Made by a program: the position numbers and the translations under genes. The notes under the pieces are model-generated. The model had not been told where the DNA came from, made no database searches, and saw only the letters and a list, made by a program, of their open reading frames with translations. A DNA stretch of 64,000 bases from Pseudomonas sp. GOM7 (GTDB taxonomy: Bacteria > Pseudomonadota > Gammaproteobacteria > Pseudomonadales > Pseudomonadaceae), in assembly GCF_026723825.1 (NCBI RefSeq), contig NZ_CP113519.1, positions 62,001 to 126,000 on the forward strand, in the 5' to 3' direction. Numbering within the stretch: the stretch's first letter is position 1; each line of letters opens with the position of its first letter. Positions 8,645 through 18,602 of the stretch are shown piece after piece.

Positions 8645-8669
8645 ACACGCCGCCCTGGCGGCGGCGTGT
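8645..8669 (-). terminator. Hairpin after aspA
   Basis: A 10-bp stem (ACACGCCGCC/GGCGGCGTGT, 5-base loop) lies between aspA and the symporter. Only TTCGTTTCC follows it on the minus strand, so it is a weak terminator at best and may allow read-through into the symporter gene. Confidence 0.5.
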
Positions 8670-8682
8670 GTCATGCGCATGT

Positions 8683-10107
<1,425 letters not shown>

Positions 10108-10257
10108 GATGAGACAGGCTCTCTGGGAGATACGGCAAGTGCCGCGATGCCCATAGAGTAAGGTTTCTGGCGCTTGGCCGGCCAATGCCGTTGCTTGCTG
10201 CCCTATGCGCAATCGGCATAATGTGTATGTGACGCCCGTCTGACTTCGGACGTACCG

Positions 10258-10318
10258 CGTAGCCCGGATGCAATCCGGGAGCGCCCATTCAAACTCCCCG
10301 GATTGCATCCGGGCTACG
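10258..10318. repeat. Inverted repeat pair between aspA and the LysR gene
   Basis: Two perfect 22-base arms (10258-10279 and 10297-10318, core TAGCCCGGATGCAATCCGGG) are separated by 17 bases. Each arm is itself partly palindromic (CCCGGATGCAATCCGGG). This is the paired-REP layout seen across pseudomonad intergenic regions rather than a simple operator. Confidence 0.75.
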
Positions 10319-10349
10319 TGCCGCACAGTGTCATGCCCCGGAGCCGGCA

Positions 10350-11255
10350 ATGAATCTGGAAACCAAATGGCTGGAAGACTTCGTCACCCTGGCCGCCACC
10401 CGCAGCTTCTCCCAGGCCGCCGAGAAGCGCTTCGTCACCCAGCCCGCGTTCAGTCGGCGCATCCGCAGCCTCGAAGCCATGCTCGGGCTGACCCTGGTGG
10501 ATCGCTCCTGCACCCCCGTCGAACTGACCGAGGCCGGGCGGTTGTTCCTGGTCACTGCGCGCAGCCTGGTGGAGCAGCTCGGCGAGGTGGTGCGCCATCT
10601 GCATAACCTGGAAGGCCAGCAGGGCGAAGTGCTGCAGATCGCCGCCGCGCACTCGCTGACCCTGGGCTTCTTCCCGCAATGGATCGCCGACCTGCGCCGC
10701 GACGGCCTGCCGCTCAACACCCGCCTGGTAGCGACCAACGTCGGCGAGGCAGTGCACTCGCTGCGCGAAGGCGCCTGCGACCTGATCCTCGCCTACTACG
10801 ATCCCGACGCCGCCTTGCAGATGGATCCGAAGATCTTCCCCTCACTGCACCTGGGCACCACCGCCATGCTGCCGGTCTGCGCCACCGACGAGAGTGGCGC
10901 GCCGCTGTTCGACCTCGACAGCGGCCAGAGCATCCCCTTGCTCGCCTACACGGCTGGCGCCTTCCTCGGTCGCTCGGTGAACCTGCTGCTGCGCCAGCGC
11001 GTGTTGCGCTCCACCACCGTGTACGAAACCGCCATGGCCGACAGCCTCAAGAGCATGGCCCTGCAGGGCATGGGTGTGGCCTGGGTGCCGCGCCTGTCGG
11101 TCACCGCCGAACTGGCCCGTGGCGAACTGGCCATATGTGGCGGCGAGCACTGGCAGATCCCCCTGGAAATCCGCCTCTACCGCTGCGCACTGGTGCGCAA
11201 GGCGGCGGTGCGCTTGCTGTGGCGCAAGTTGGGGGCGGGGGAAGTCGGGGGATAA
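10350..11255 (+). CDS. LysR-family transcriptional regulator divergent from aspA
   Basis: The predicted product has 301 residues. The N-terminal winged helix covers residues 5-64 (WLEDFVTLAATRSFSQAAEK through FVTQPAFSRRIRSLEAMLGLTLVDR, both helices intact). It is followed by a linker helix and a periplasmic-binding-like effector domain from about 95. Length is normal for LysR. The start at 10350 immediately precedes the domain. The arrangement next to aspA resembles that in P. aeruginosa, so regulation of aspA is likely but its inducer is unknown. A paired repeat rather than a typical T-N11-A box occupies most of the shared promoter region. Confidence 0.87.
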   Translation: MNLETKWLEDFVTLAATRSFSQAAEKRFVTQPAFSRRIRSLEAMLGLTLVDRSCTPVELTEAGRLFLVTARSLVEQLGEVVRHLHNLEGQQGEVLQIAAAHSLTLGFFPQWIADLRRDGLPLNTRLVATNVGEAVHSLREGACDLILAYYDPDAALQMDPKIFPSLHLGTTAMLPVCATDESGAPLFDLDSGQSIPLLAYTAGAFLGRSVNLLLRQRVLRSTTVYETAMADSLKSMALQGMGVAWVPRLSVTAELARGELAICGGEHWQIPLEIRLYRCALVRKAAVRLLWRKLGAGEVGG

Positions 11256-11304
11256 GTGGTGGATTACGCCTGTGGTTAATCCTGATTATTGGAGCGTTAT
11301 CGTT

Positions 11305-11541
11305 ATGGCATTCAGTGAATCGGAAAAGGCCGCTCTACTGGCCGTGAAAGGTGTTGGGCCTACGGTCATCAAGCGCTTCGAGGAGATAGGTATAGATTCA
11401 TTCTCTGAACTGGCGAGCCATGAGCCAAAGGAAATAGCCCAAAGGGTGGCTTCCGTGCTCAGAACTACCTGCTGGAAGAATAGCCCTCAGGCCCTGGCGG
11501 CAGTGGAGTCCGCTATCAAAAGGGCGAGACAAGGTCTGTAA
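11305..11541 (+). CDS. Small helix-hairpin-helix protein
   Basis: The predicted product has 78 residues. The N-terminal half, LLAVKGVGPTVIKRFEEIGI at residues 10-30, is a clear helix-hairpin-helix with the GVG turn, followed by a second helical unit (SFSELASHEPKEIAQRV). This fold usually makes non-specific contact with DNA backbone, as in small proteins of the 'pathogenicity locus' type. GGAG 11 bases before the ATG at 11305 fixes the start. It lies 49 bases after the LysR gene and is followed by the DUF2127 gene. Function is unknown. Confidence 0.75.
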   Translation: MAFSESEKAALLAVKGVGPTVIKRFEEIGIDSFSELASHEPKEIAQRVASVLRTTCWKNSPQALAAVESAIKRARQGL

Positions 11542-11569
11542 TGAATGATGCGCACACACTGAAGAGTCG

Positions 11570-12073
11570 ATGATGACATCCACGAGAAGCGGCCTTCGGG
11601 TCATTGCCGCGATAGAGGCCTGCAAGGGTCTTGCTTCACTTCTGGTCGCGCTTGGGCTGCATGAGCTGGCGGGGCGGAATCTGCAGCAGTTGGCTGAGGC
11701 GCTGGTCAGCCATGCGCATCTGAACCCTGCCAGTCACCTGCCCGGCATTTTCATTCAGGCCGTGAGCGCGCTACCCAATGTCGATCTGACGCTGCTGGCC
11801 TTTGGCGCTCTGGCGTATTCCGCCGTTCGCCTGGTCGAAGCCTATGGCCTGTGGAGGGGGCTGGTCTGGACCGAGTGGTTCGCCCTGGGCAGCGGGGCGA
11901 TCTATTTGCCATTCGAGATCTATGAAATGGTTGCTCATACCAGCCTGCTGAGCGTTGCCGTCTTCGTGCTCAATGTCATCGTGGTCGGCTACATGGCCCG
12001 CGTACTGCTGGTGCAGCATGGCGCGGCAAAGGCATCTGGAGCTCAGGCCAACGAGCCGCGCAAGATCCTGTAG
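11570..12073 (+). CDS. DUF2127-family membrane protein
   Basis: The predicted product has 167 residues and about four hydrophobic helices. The pattern GLRVIAAIEACKGLASLLVALG at the N-terminus and VRLVEAYGLWRGLVWTEWFALGSGAIYLPFEIYE in the middle is typical of DUF2127. No catalytic residues are evident and the function is unknown. A second ATG one codon downstream is an equally possible start. It is followed by a repeat-rich gap. Confidence 0.8.
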   Translation: MMTSTRSGLRVIAAIEACKGLASLLVALGLHELAGRNLQQLAEALVSHAHLNPASHLPGIFIQAVSALPNVDLTLLAFGALAYSAVRLVEAYGLWRGLVWTEWFALGSGAIYLPFEIYEMVAHTSLLSVAVFVLNVIVVGYMARVLLVQHGAAKASGAQANEPRKIL

Positions 12074-12078
12074 GAGAA

Positions 12079-12262
12079 ATTCATTCGCGACAGGGGGCAA
12101 CGTGGGCGACCGTGATCGCGAATGAAGGTTAGGCGCCTAATGCCGATCAGTTAAGCGCCGACTGGCTACGATCAGTCCCCTCTCCCCCAGCCCCTCTCCC
12201 GTAAACGGGAGAGGGGAGCCAAACGCGTACAGCCTTAACTGACTGGCATTAGGCTAGGCGCC
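12079..12262. repeat. Nested inverted-repeat cluster (possible MITE-like element)
   Basis: Three nested layers are visible in this 180-base gap. ATTCATTCGCGA (12078-12089) faces TCGCGAATGAAG (12116-12127). AGGCGCCTAATGCC...CAGTTAAG near 12131-12155 faces its imperfect complement at 12234-12262. In the centre, 12177-12218, is a CCCCTCTCCC...GGGAGAGGGG palindrome, a copy of which is embedded in vgrG at 34912-34952. No reading frame is carried, so this is a non-coding repeat assembly. Confidence 0.6.
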
Positions 12263-12297
12263 TTCTTCGCTCCTACAGCGCTCCGTCGGCTTCGCAA

Positions 12298-15153
12298 TCA
12301 AGGCGTCTTGCCGGCATAGGCTTTCCAGAGGTTGGCATGGGTCGCGTCCGGTGCATCCCAGCGTACATGGGCCTGGATGATCTGTTGCGCCTGTGCTTCG
12401 TTGCCGACCAGCTTGAGAACCTCCTCGGGTGTGCTGTCGCCCATGCCACTGATGATATGGCGCGTGGCGCCACCGCTCTTGCTGCTGATGGACTCGGGCG
12501 GGTCGGTGAAGAAGAAGTCGGCACGGGCGTCGAGCCAGCGCGGCGCGCCGAGAAAGCGTGGCTCTTCCTCGGCGGCATTGCCGTATGAGGCCGTCCAGGC
12601 AACCAGCGGGCTGGCGCCGGCGACGTTGTAGACGTAATGCAGCCCCGGGTTGCCCAGGCTGGGCTTGAAGGTTTCGATCAACTGACCATCGAGGGTACGA
12701 GCGCTCACCTGGGTGTTGGGGGTGAACTCGGTCTTGAACTCGGTGGACGAGTAGGGCCCGACCACCGCGCTCTGCTTGCCAATACGTACCTGCACGCTGG
12801 TGCCCAGGCCGTTGTACACCGCGACTTTGGTGTCCACGCCGGTCAGGCTGCCGAAGCCGAGCACAGCACCGACGATCAGCGCTGCCACCAGCAGGCGCAT
12901 GCTGGTGGCGAAGGCACCATCGGCAATCTGGAAGCGATCCCACCAGTCCAGCTTCAACTGGCGCTTGCGCTCCTGGCCGGGCAGGAGCACGGCGTAGCGT
13001 TGTGGGTGGCGAGCCGGTGTCGGTGCCGCCTCGGGCTGGCTGTTCTGCCGCAGGTGGCGAGCCAGTTCGGCTTCGCTGTGCAGCAACTGCTCCAGGGTGG
13101 CGCTGCACAGGCCGGATAGCTGGGCGGCGAGGCTATTGCCCCAGCCATCGATCACCTGCATCCATTCGTTGACGTTGTCGGTGCTCGCCTGCGGCAGGGT
13201 GAAGTCCTCGAGCGAGGCCGCCCAGGAGTCGATGCCCAGCCGCTTCAGCAGCGGCTCATCGAGCACCACGAGCTGTTTGTCTTCGTGGATGGCCGCCATC
13301 ACCCGATGCAGCGCATTGGCCGTCTGCAACAGGCGCTTGAGCTCGCGGGAGCTGACCTTGCCGTCGGCCAGCACCACGGCGGTGACATTGGCGAGCAGGC
13401 CCTGCGCATCGCGCAGGTCGGCCAGGCTGTGTTCGGCATAGTGCAGCACTTCGATCAGGCCGATCAGGTAGGCCGGCCAACCGCTGCCGAACCGTTCGGC
13501 GATAGCCAGGTGGGTGGCCCGGCAGCGTCGATCATGGCCTAGGATCTCCTGGCGCAGGGCTTCGGCCTCCTCGCTGACCTGCTCGATCAGGCGCGGCAGG
13601 TCGCGACGGGCAACGCTGCTGCCACGAAACACGATGCTGCCACCAGCGGCCTTGTAGACCTTGTCGCGCAGCGCTTGCAGCATGCCGCGCTCTTCTTCCA
13701 GAGCGCGCAGTTGGTGGAGCTGCTGGCTGAGGCTGGGCGGATAGAGGGCCTGCAACGCGCCGTACAGATCGGTGATGGGCGTCGAGTCCTGATAGAGCTC
13801 GGCGGCCTGTTCGGCATGGCGCGTCAGGCTGCGGCCCAGGTAGGCGCCCTGGTAGTCGGGGGCGTATTGCAGCATGTCGTAGCGGTCGGCCAGGTTGCGC
13901 AGGGATTCTTCCAGGGTGACGGGCTCGAGCTGCGCGCCGTGGAAGAAGTCACTGGTCAGGCGCTGGCGCAGCGCCGTCGGCTCGTCGAACAGCACCCAGG
14001 CGCTGCGCTCGTCGTGCGGAGCGGGCAGGTACAGGCGCTTGGCATTTTCTTCGCGGTCGCTGTTGGCCGGGTGGGTCGACCACATCTGCGGCGGTTGGGC
14101 GAAACCGGAAACGAACACGCGGTGCTGCTCGGGCGCGTTGCTGGTGCGAGGCGGAACCTTGCCGTAGCTGGGGTCATTGAGAATCTGCGTGACCCTTTCC
14201 AGCACCTGGGTCTGGATGCTGAACAGATCCTGCACCGAGCGGCCTTGCTGGTATTCGGCGTTGGCGAACGCCAGGGTGCGATCCCAGGCCTCGTCGGCGG
14301 CTTGCAGCTTGTGCAGGGCATGCACCAGCTCGTCGCTGCCGGTCAGGGAGACCGCCACCAGGTCGGCCTGGAACTCCATCTGCCGCGACAGCGCGCGTTG
14401 CGCCAGCACCACCAGGCGGAACAGGGTGTCGAGCAGCGAGCGGATCGACCAGACGATCAACGACAGCAGCCAGCCGATCCAGGCGATGCGCAGGTCGAAC
14501 TTCGACAGCACGCGCAGCAACTTGTCCAGGGCGTCACGCTTGCTGATGATGTGCGAGGCGATCTGCTGGGCGATATAGACCCAACTGCCGATGGCCATGG
14601 AGCGCTGGGCGAAATGGCCGAACTCGTGGGCCAGCACGGCCTTGAATTCGCTCAGGGTGAGGATGTTGACCAGGGGCAGGCCTATTTCCAGGTTCTTGCG
14701 CGAGGGAAACAGGAGGTTGACCACCGACAGGTCATAGAACACCGCCGCATTGACCCGCGCCGAGAGATACACGCGGTGAGGCCGTGGTGCACCGGCCTCG
14801 TCGGCCAGTCGGTAGATAAAGGCGAACAGCTGTGGCTGCTCTTCGGGGCGCAGCTCGACATGGTTCGGCGCACCGCCGCGTTCGACGAAGAGCAGGGCCT
14901 TGAGCATGAACACGCAGAGGAAGGCGGAGCAGCCACCCACCAGGAAATGCACGAAGGCTTCTTCGCTACCGGCCAGGCCGCTGTTGATCAAGCGCCAGGC
15001 GGTCCAGCCGAACCAGCCGGCCAAGGCGAAGTACAGTGTGACGAACAAAGCCAGGCTGCCGACGGCGAGCCAGGCCTGGCGTTTGTAGAGGGAGCTGGGG
15101 CGGGTCAGGTTTGCCGGCACATCGCTGGGCCCGGCGGGATAGAGATTGTCCAT
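12298..15153 (-). CDS. Large membrane-anchored M48-family metallopeptidase
   Basis: The predicted product has 951 residues. Two membrane helices (about 27-56 and 67-90) precede the peptidase core. The zinc motif HEFGH is at 176-180, and the third ligand is probably Glu260 in EFQAD, the usual M48 ExxxD pattern. Such proteins face the cytoplasm or membrane, as in HtpX and Ste24. About 600 further residues, largely helical, follow. They contain another hydrophobic segment near 755-790 and a beta-rich C-terminal tail. This is two to three times the length of ordinary M48 proteins. The ATG at 15153 is preferred because GAGGA precedes it and the upstream extension has no coding character. Confidence 0.85.
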   Translation of the reverse strand: MDNLYPAGPSDVPANLTRPSSLYKRQAWLAVGSLALFVTLYFALAGWFGWTAWRLINSGLAGSEEAFVHFLVGGCSAFLCVFMLKALLFVERGGAPNHVELRPEEQPQLFAFIYRLADEAGAPRPHRVYLSARVNAAVFYDLSVVNLLFPSRKNLEIGLPLVNILTLSEFKAVLAHEFGHFAQRSMAIGSWVYIAQQIASHIISKRDALDKLLRVLSKFDLRIAWIGWLLSLIVWSIRSLLDTLFRLVVLAQRALSRQMEFQADLVAVSLTGSDELVHALHKLQAADEAWDRTLAFANAEYQQGRSVQDLFSIQTQVLERVTQILNDPSYGKVPPRTSNAPEQHRVFVSGFAQPPQMWSTHPANSDREENAKRLYLPAPHDERSAWVLFDEPTALRQRLTSDFFHGAQLEPVTLEESLRNLADRYDMLQYAPDYQGAYLGRSLTRHAEQAAELYQDSTPITDLYGALQALYPPSLSQQLHQLRALEEERGMLQALRDKVYKAAGGSIVFRGSSVARRDLPRLIEQVSEEAEALRQEILGHDRRCRATHLAIAERFGSGWPAYLIGLIEVLHYAEHSLADLRDAQGLLANVTAVVLADGKVSSRELKRLLQTANALHRVMAAIHEDKQLVVLDEPLLKRLGIDSWAASLEDFTLPQASTDNVNEWMQVIDGWGNSLAAQLSGLCSATLEQLLHSEAELARHLRQNSQPEAAPTPARHPQRYAVLLPGQERKRQLKLDWWDRFQIADGAFATSMRLLVAALIVGAVLGFGSLTGVDTKVAVYNGLGTSVQVRIGKQSAVVGPYSSTEFKTEFTPNTQVSARTLDGQLIETFKPSLGNPGLHYVYNVAGASPLVAWTASYGNAAEEEPRFLGAPRWLDARADFFFTDPPESISSKSGGATRHIISGMGDSTPEEVLKLVGNEAQAQQIIQAHVRWDAPDATHANLWKAYAGKTP

Positions 15154-15506
15154 ATCGTGTCCTCGTCTCGAAGCTTTAACAGCTTTCAAGGGCTTCCATT
15201 GCACAGGGGTAACGCTGGGCCAGAGTGTCGATCAGTTGGAGACGCCAGTCCAGCGGCAGTAATGTGACATGGCCACTATTTCTGCAGCGTCTATTCGTTG
15301 GTTGGGGTGCGGTCGTCAAGACCAACGCACCCGCGAAGGCACATGATTGCTCCCACGCTCCGTGTGGTAACGCAGCCCAGGACGCTCCGCGTTCATCACG
15401 ATTGTCACAGCAGCCAGCAGCCAGCAGCCAGCAGCACCAGGCACGACGCGGCGCCTCGCAACCGATGGAGCCCACGCAAAGCGTGGGCTCCATCGTTATA
15501 GGGGCG
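15154..15506. other. Gap without a convincing gene: tandem repeat and hairpin
   Basis: I see no credible coding frame here. The gap holds a short tandem repeat of CAGCAGC-type units (about 15408-15437), a fragment resembling dispersed pseudomonad repeats (ATTGCTCCCACGCTCCGTGTGG), and a perfect hairpin at 15464-15494 that closes the polyamine-binding gene. Confidence 0.6.
15464..15494 (-). terminator. Hairpin after the polyamine-binding-protein gene
   Basis: A perfect 14-bp stem (GATGGAGCCCACGC / GCGTGGGCTCCATC, loop AAA) begins 12 bases past the stop codon. There is no T-run, so it may act as a transcript stabiliser or a factor-dependent stop rather than a classical terminator. Confidence 0.5.
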
Positions 15507-16601
15507 TTATTTGCCCGACTTGATCGAGGTCCACGCCCGTGTGCGTACGCGTTCGATCTTCTGTGGCAGAGGCTGCACCACGTACAGTGATTTCTGCATC
15601 TCCGGCGTTGGGGTCAGATCAGGGTCGGCGGCGATCTCCTTGCTCACCAGCTTCATGCCCGGCACGTTGGGGTTGGGGTAGCCGAGAAAATCGCTGATCG
15701 GCGCGATCACTTTCGGGTCGAGCAGGTAGTTGATGAAGGCATGGGCCTCGTCGACGTTCTGCGCGCTCTTGGGGATGGCCCAGGTGTCGAACCAGATCGG
15801 CGCGCCCTCCTTGGGCAGGCGCCAGTTGATCTTCACCCCGTTGCCAGCTTCCTTGGCGCGGTTGGCGAACTGGTAGAAGCTGCCGGAGTAACCGATGGCC
15901 ACGCAGATGTCGCCGTTGGCGATATCGGTCATGTACTTGGCGGAATGGAAGTAGGTGACGTAGGGGCGCACCTTGAGCAGCAGCTCGGTGACCTTCTCAT
16001 AGTCGGCCGGGTTGGTGCTGTTGGGGTCGAGTCCCAGGTAGTGCAGGGCGATGGGAATGATCTCGCTGGGCGAGTCGAGCATGGCCACGCCGCAGGATTT
16101 CAGCTTCTCCATGTACTCGGGCTTGAACACCAGATCCCAGCTATTGACCGGGGCATCATCGCCCAGCGCCGCCTTGACCTTGTCCGGGTTGTAGCCGATC
16201 AGTACGGTGCCGTACATGTAGGGCACGCCGTACTGGTTGCCCGGGTCGTTCTTCTCCAGCAGCTTCAGCAGCGCTGGGTCGAGGTTCTTCCAGTTGGGGA
16301 TCTTCGACTTGTCCAGCGGGGCGAACACACCGGCCTTGATCTGGGTTTCGAGGAACTGGTTGGAGGGGATCACCAGGTCGTAGCCGGAGTTGCCGGTGAG
16401 CAGCTTGGCCTCCAGCGCCTCGTTGGTCTCGAAGGTGTCCCAGGTGATCTGGGTACCGGTTTCCTTCTGAAAGTCCTTGGGCACGGATGGCAAGATGTAG
16501 TCAGCCCAGTTGTACACGCGCAGCTCCTTGGCCTGCACCGCACCGCTGAGCAGGGTGGCGCCGCACAAGGCGGCGCCGAGCATCTGTTGGATGGCTTTCA
16601 T
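15507..16601 (-). CDS. Periplasmic polyamine-binding protein (PotF/SpuD-like)
   Basis: The predicted product has 364 residues with a signal peptide of about 24 residues (cleavage after AVQA). The mature start KELRVYNWADYILPSVPKDF is the diagnostic beginning of PotD/PotF/Spu proteins. Aromatic and acidic residues that bind polyamines occur at the expected places: YNWADY, IPSNQF, WDLVF and WFDTW. It would hand putrescine, spermidine or an acylated polyamine to an ABC permease, but no permease or ATPase is adjacent. The next gene upstream encodes an acetylpolyamine deacetylase, so acetylated polyamines are a plausible ligand. Confidence 0.88.
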   Translation of the reverse strand: MKAIQQMLGAALCGATLLSGAVQAKELRVYNWADYILPSVPKDFQKETGTQITWDTFETNEALEAKLLTGNSGYDLVIPSNQFLETQIKAGVFAPLDKSKIPNWKNLDPALLKLLEKNDPGNQYGVPYMYGTVLIGYNPDKVKAALGDDAPVNSWDLVFKPEYMEKLKSCGVAMLDSPSEIIPIALHYLGLDPNSTNPADYEKVTELLLKVRPYVTYFHSAKYMTDIANGDICVAIGYSGSFYQFANRAKEAGNGVKINWRLPKEGAPIWFDTWAIPKSAQNVDEAHAFINYLLDPKVIAPISDFLGYPNPNVPGMKLVSKEIAADPDLTPTPEMQKSLYVVQPLPQKIERVRTRAWTSIKSGK

Positions 16602-16638
16602 CGTTTCTCACCCCTGAAGTGTCGTTGTTGGTCTTTTG

Positions 16639-16683
16639 GTAGGGTGGACCGGGCGCGTAGCTGACGCTTTATCCGTCCACCGT
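16639..16683. repeat. Dispersed repeat of the GTAGGGTGGA...TCCACC type
   Basis: GTAGGGTGGAC (about 16639-16649) faces GTCCACC (16676-16682) around a GC-rich centre with the phrase CGCTTTATCC. It resembles the dispersed 'GGGTGGA...TCCACC' sequences common between pseudomonad genes. It lies between the polyamine-binding gene and the deacetylase gene. Confidence 0.4.
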
Positions 16684-16725
16684 TGCAATGCCAGGTCTGA
16701 CGCCCGGTGCATGGAAAAGCGCCAA

Positions 16726-17754
<1,029 letters not shown>

Positions 17755-17965
17755 GCAAAGCGCTCCAGGCTCGTTGTTATGCCTGCATTGTTCGTTCGTC
17801 GCGCCGTGCTGGAGAACGCTGCTAATGGCCAAAAGGGGATCGAAATGGCCAAGTTGCACGGGCACAGGGATGCTCGCCGGCAAGATGTAACGGGGTGTGA
17901 GCCTTAAGTTTTCGTTAAGCCAGCGCGCCGAAGGTGGCGGCTCCGACACCTCTCAGGAGCTCACC

Positions 17966-18235
17966 ATGCGTCGTCTATTGCTCGTTTCCGCCCTGCTGGC
18001 CTGCGCCGCCCCGGCCTTCGCCAAGACCGAATGCACCACAGCCGACCGCTCCACCTGGCAAGACCCCGAGCAGTTCCAGGCCAAGCTCGTGGCCGATGGC
18101 TACAAGATCAACAAGTTCAAGGTTACCGAAGGCAACTGCTACGAGATCTACGGTTTCGACAAGGAAGGCCGCAAGGTTGAGATCTACCACGACCCGGTCA
18201 GCGGCAAGGCGGTGAAGACCGAGATCGAAGACTGA
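17966..18235 (+). CDS. Secreted PepSY-like protein, first of a tandem pair
   Basis: The predicted product has 89 residues, with a signal peptide ending around AFAK (residue 20). The mature 69 residues contain two Cys (KTECTTADRSTW and EGNCYEIYGFD) and the sequence KINKFKVTEGNCYEIYGFDKEGRKVEIYHDPVSGKAV. This resembles the PepSY domain, known to inhibit peptidases or to help envelope proteins. The ATG at 17966 has CAGGAG upstream. A hairpin with stem GCCAGCCC/GGGCTGGC (18249-18267) separates it from a close paralogue. It diverges from the deacetylase gene. Confidence 0.8.
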   Translation: MRRLLLVSALLACAAPAFAKTECTTADRSTWQDPEQFQAKLVADGYKINKFKVTEGNCYEIYGFDKEGRKVEIYHDPVSGKAVKTEIED

Positions 18236-18289
18236 TCTCAATCCTGGTGCCAGCCCTGAGGGCTGGCGCTTCCCTGAAGAGAACCTGCC

Positions 18290-18592
18290 ATGCCTCTTTT
18301 AGCCCGAGCCACTCTGGGCAGCCTGCTCCTGCTGGGTGCCACGCCGCTACTGGCAGATGCCGACTGCGCCCGCCCCGACCGCAGCGCCTGGATGCCCGAG
18401 TCGCAATTTCGCGAGCAGATGAAACGCCAGGGCGTGCAGATCACCAAGTTCCGCATTACCCCCGGCCACTGCTACGAGATCTATGGCTTCGACCGTGACG
18501 GCCGCAAGCTGGAGATCTACTACGACCCGGTCGACGCCCGCCCAGTAGAAGAAGTCGCCAGGTCATCCCTGGAATCGCCAAGACATCCCTGA
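18290..18592 (+). CDS. Secreted PepSY-like protein, second of a tandem pair
   Basis: The predicted product has 100 residues and a signal peptide of about 22 residues. It is a paralogue of the preceding gene product: both share the core Cys-x(5-6)-RS-x-W, ITKF-x-IT/VTEG-x-CYEIYGFD, and the phrase KLEIYYDPV. The two presumably arose by tandem duplication. The extra C-terminal tail EEVARSSLESPRHP has no counterpart in the first. It precedes the sialidase-fold gene by 10 bases and may be co-transcribed with it. The function is unknown. Confidence 0.78.
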   Translation: MPLLARATLGSLLLLGATPLLADADCARPDRSAWMPESQFREQMKRQGVQITKFRITPGHCYEIYGFDRDGRKLEIYYDPVDARPVEEVARSSLESPRHP

Positions 18593-18602
18593 GCCACCGA
18601 CC

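Noticed and set aside
15408..15437. The CAGCAGC-type tandem repeat as a CRISPR array
   Set aside because: Units are 7 bases with no spacers; it is a simple short tandem repeat.
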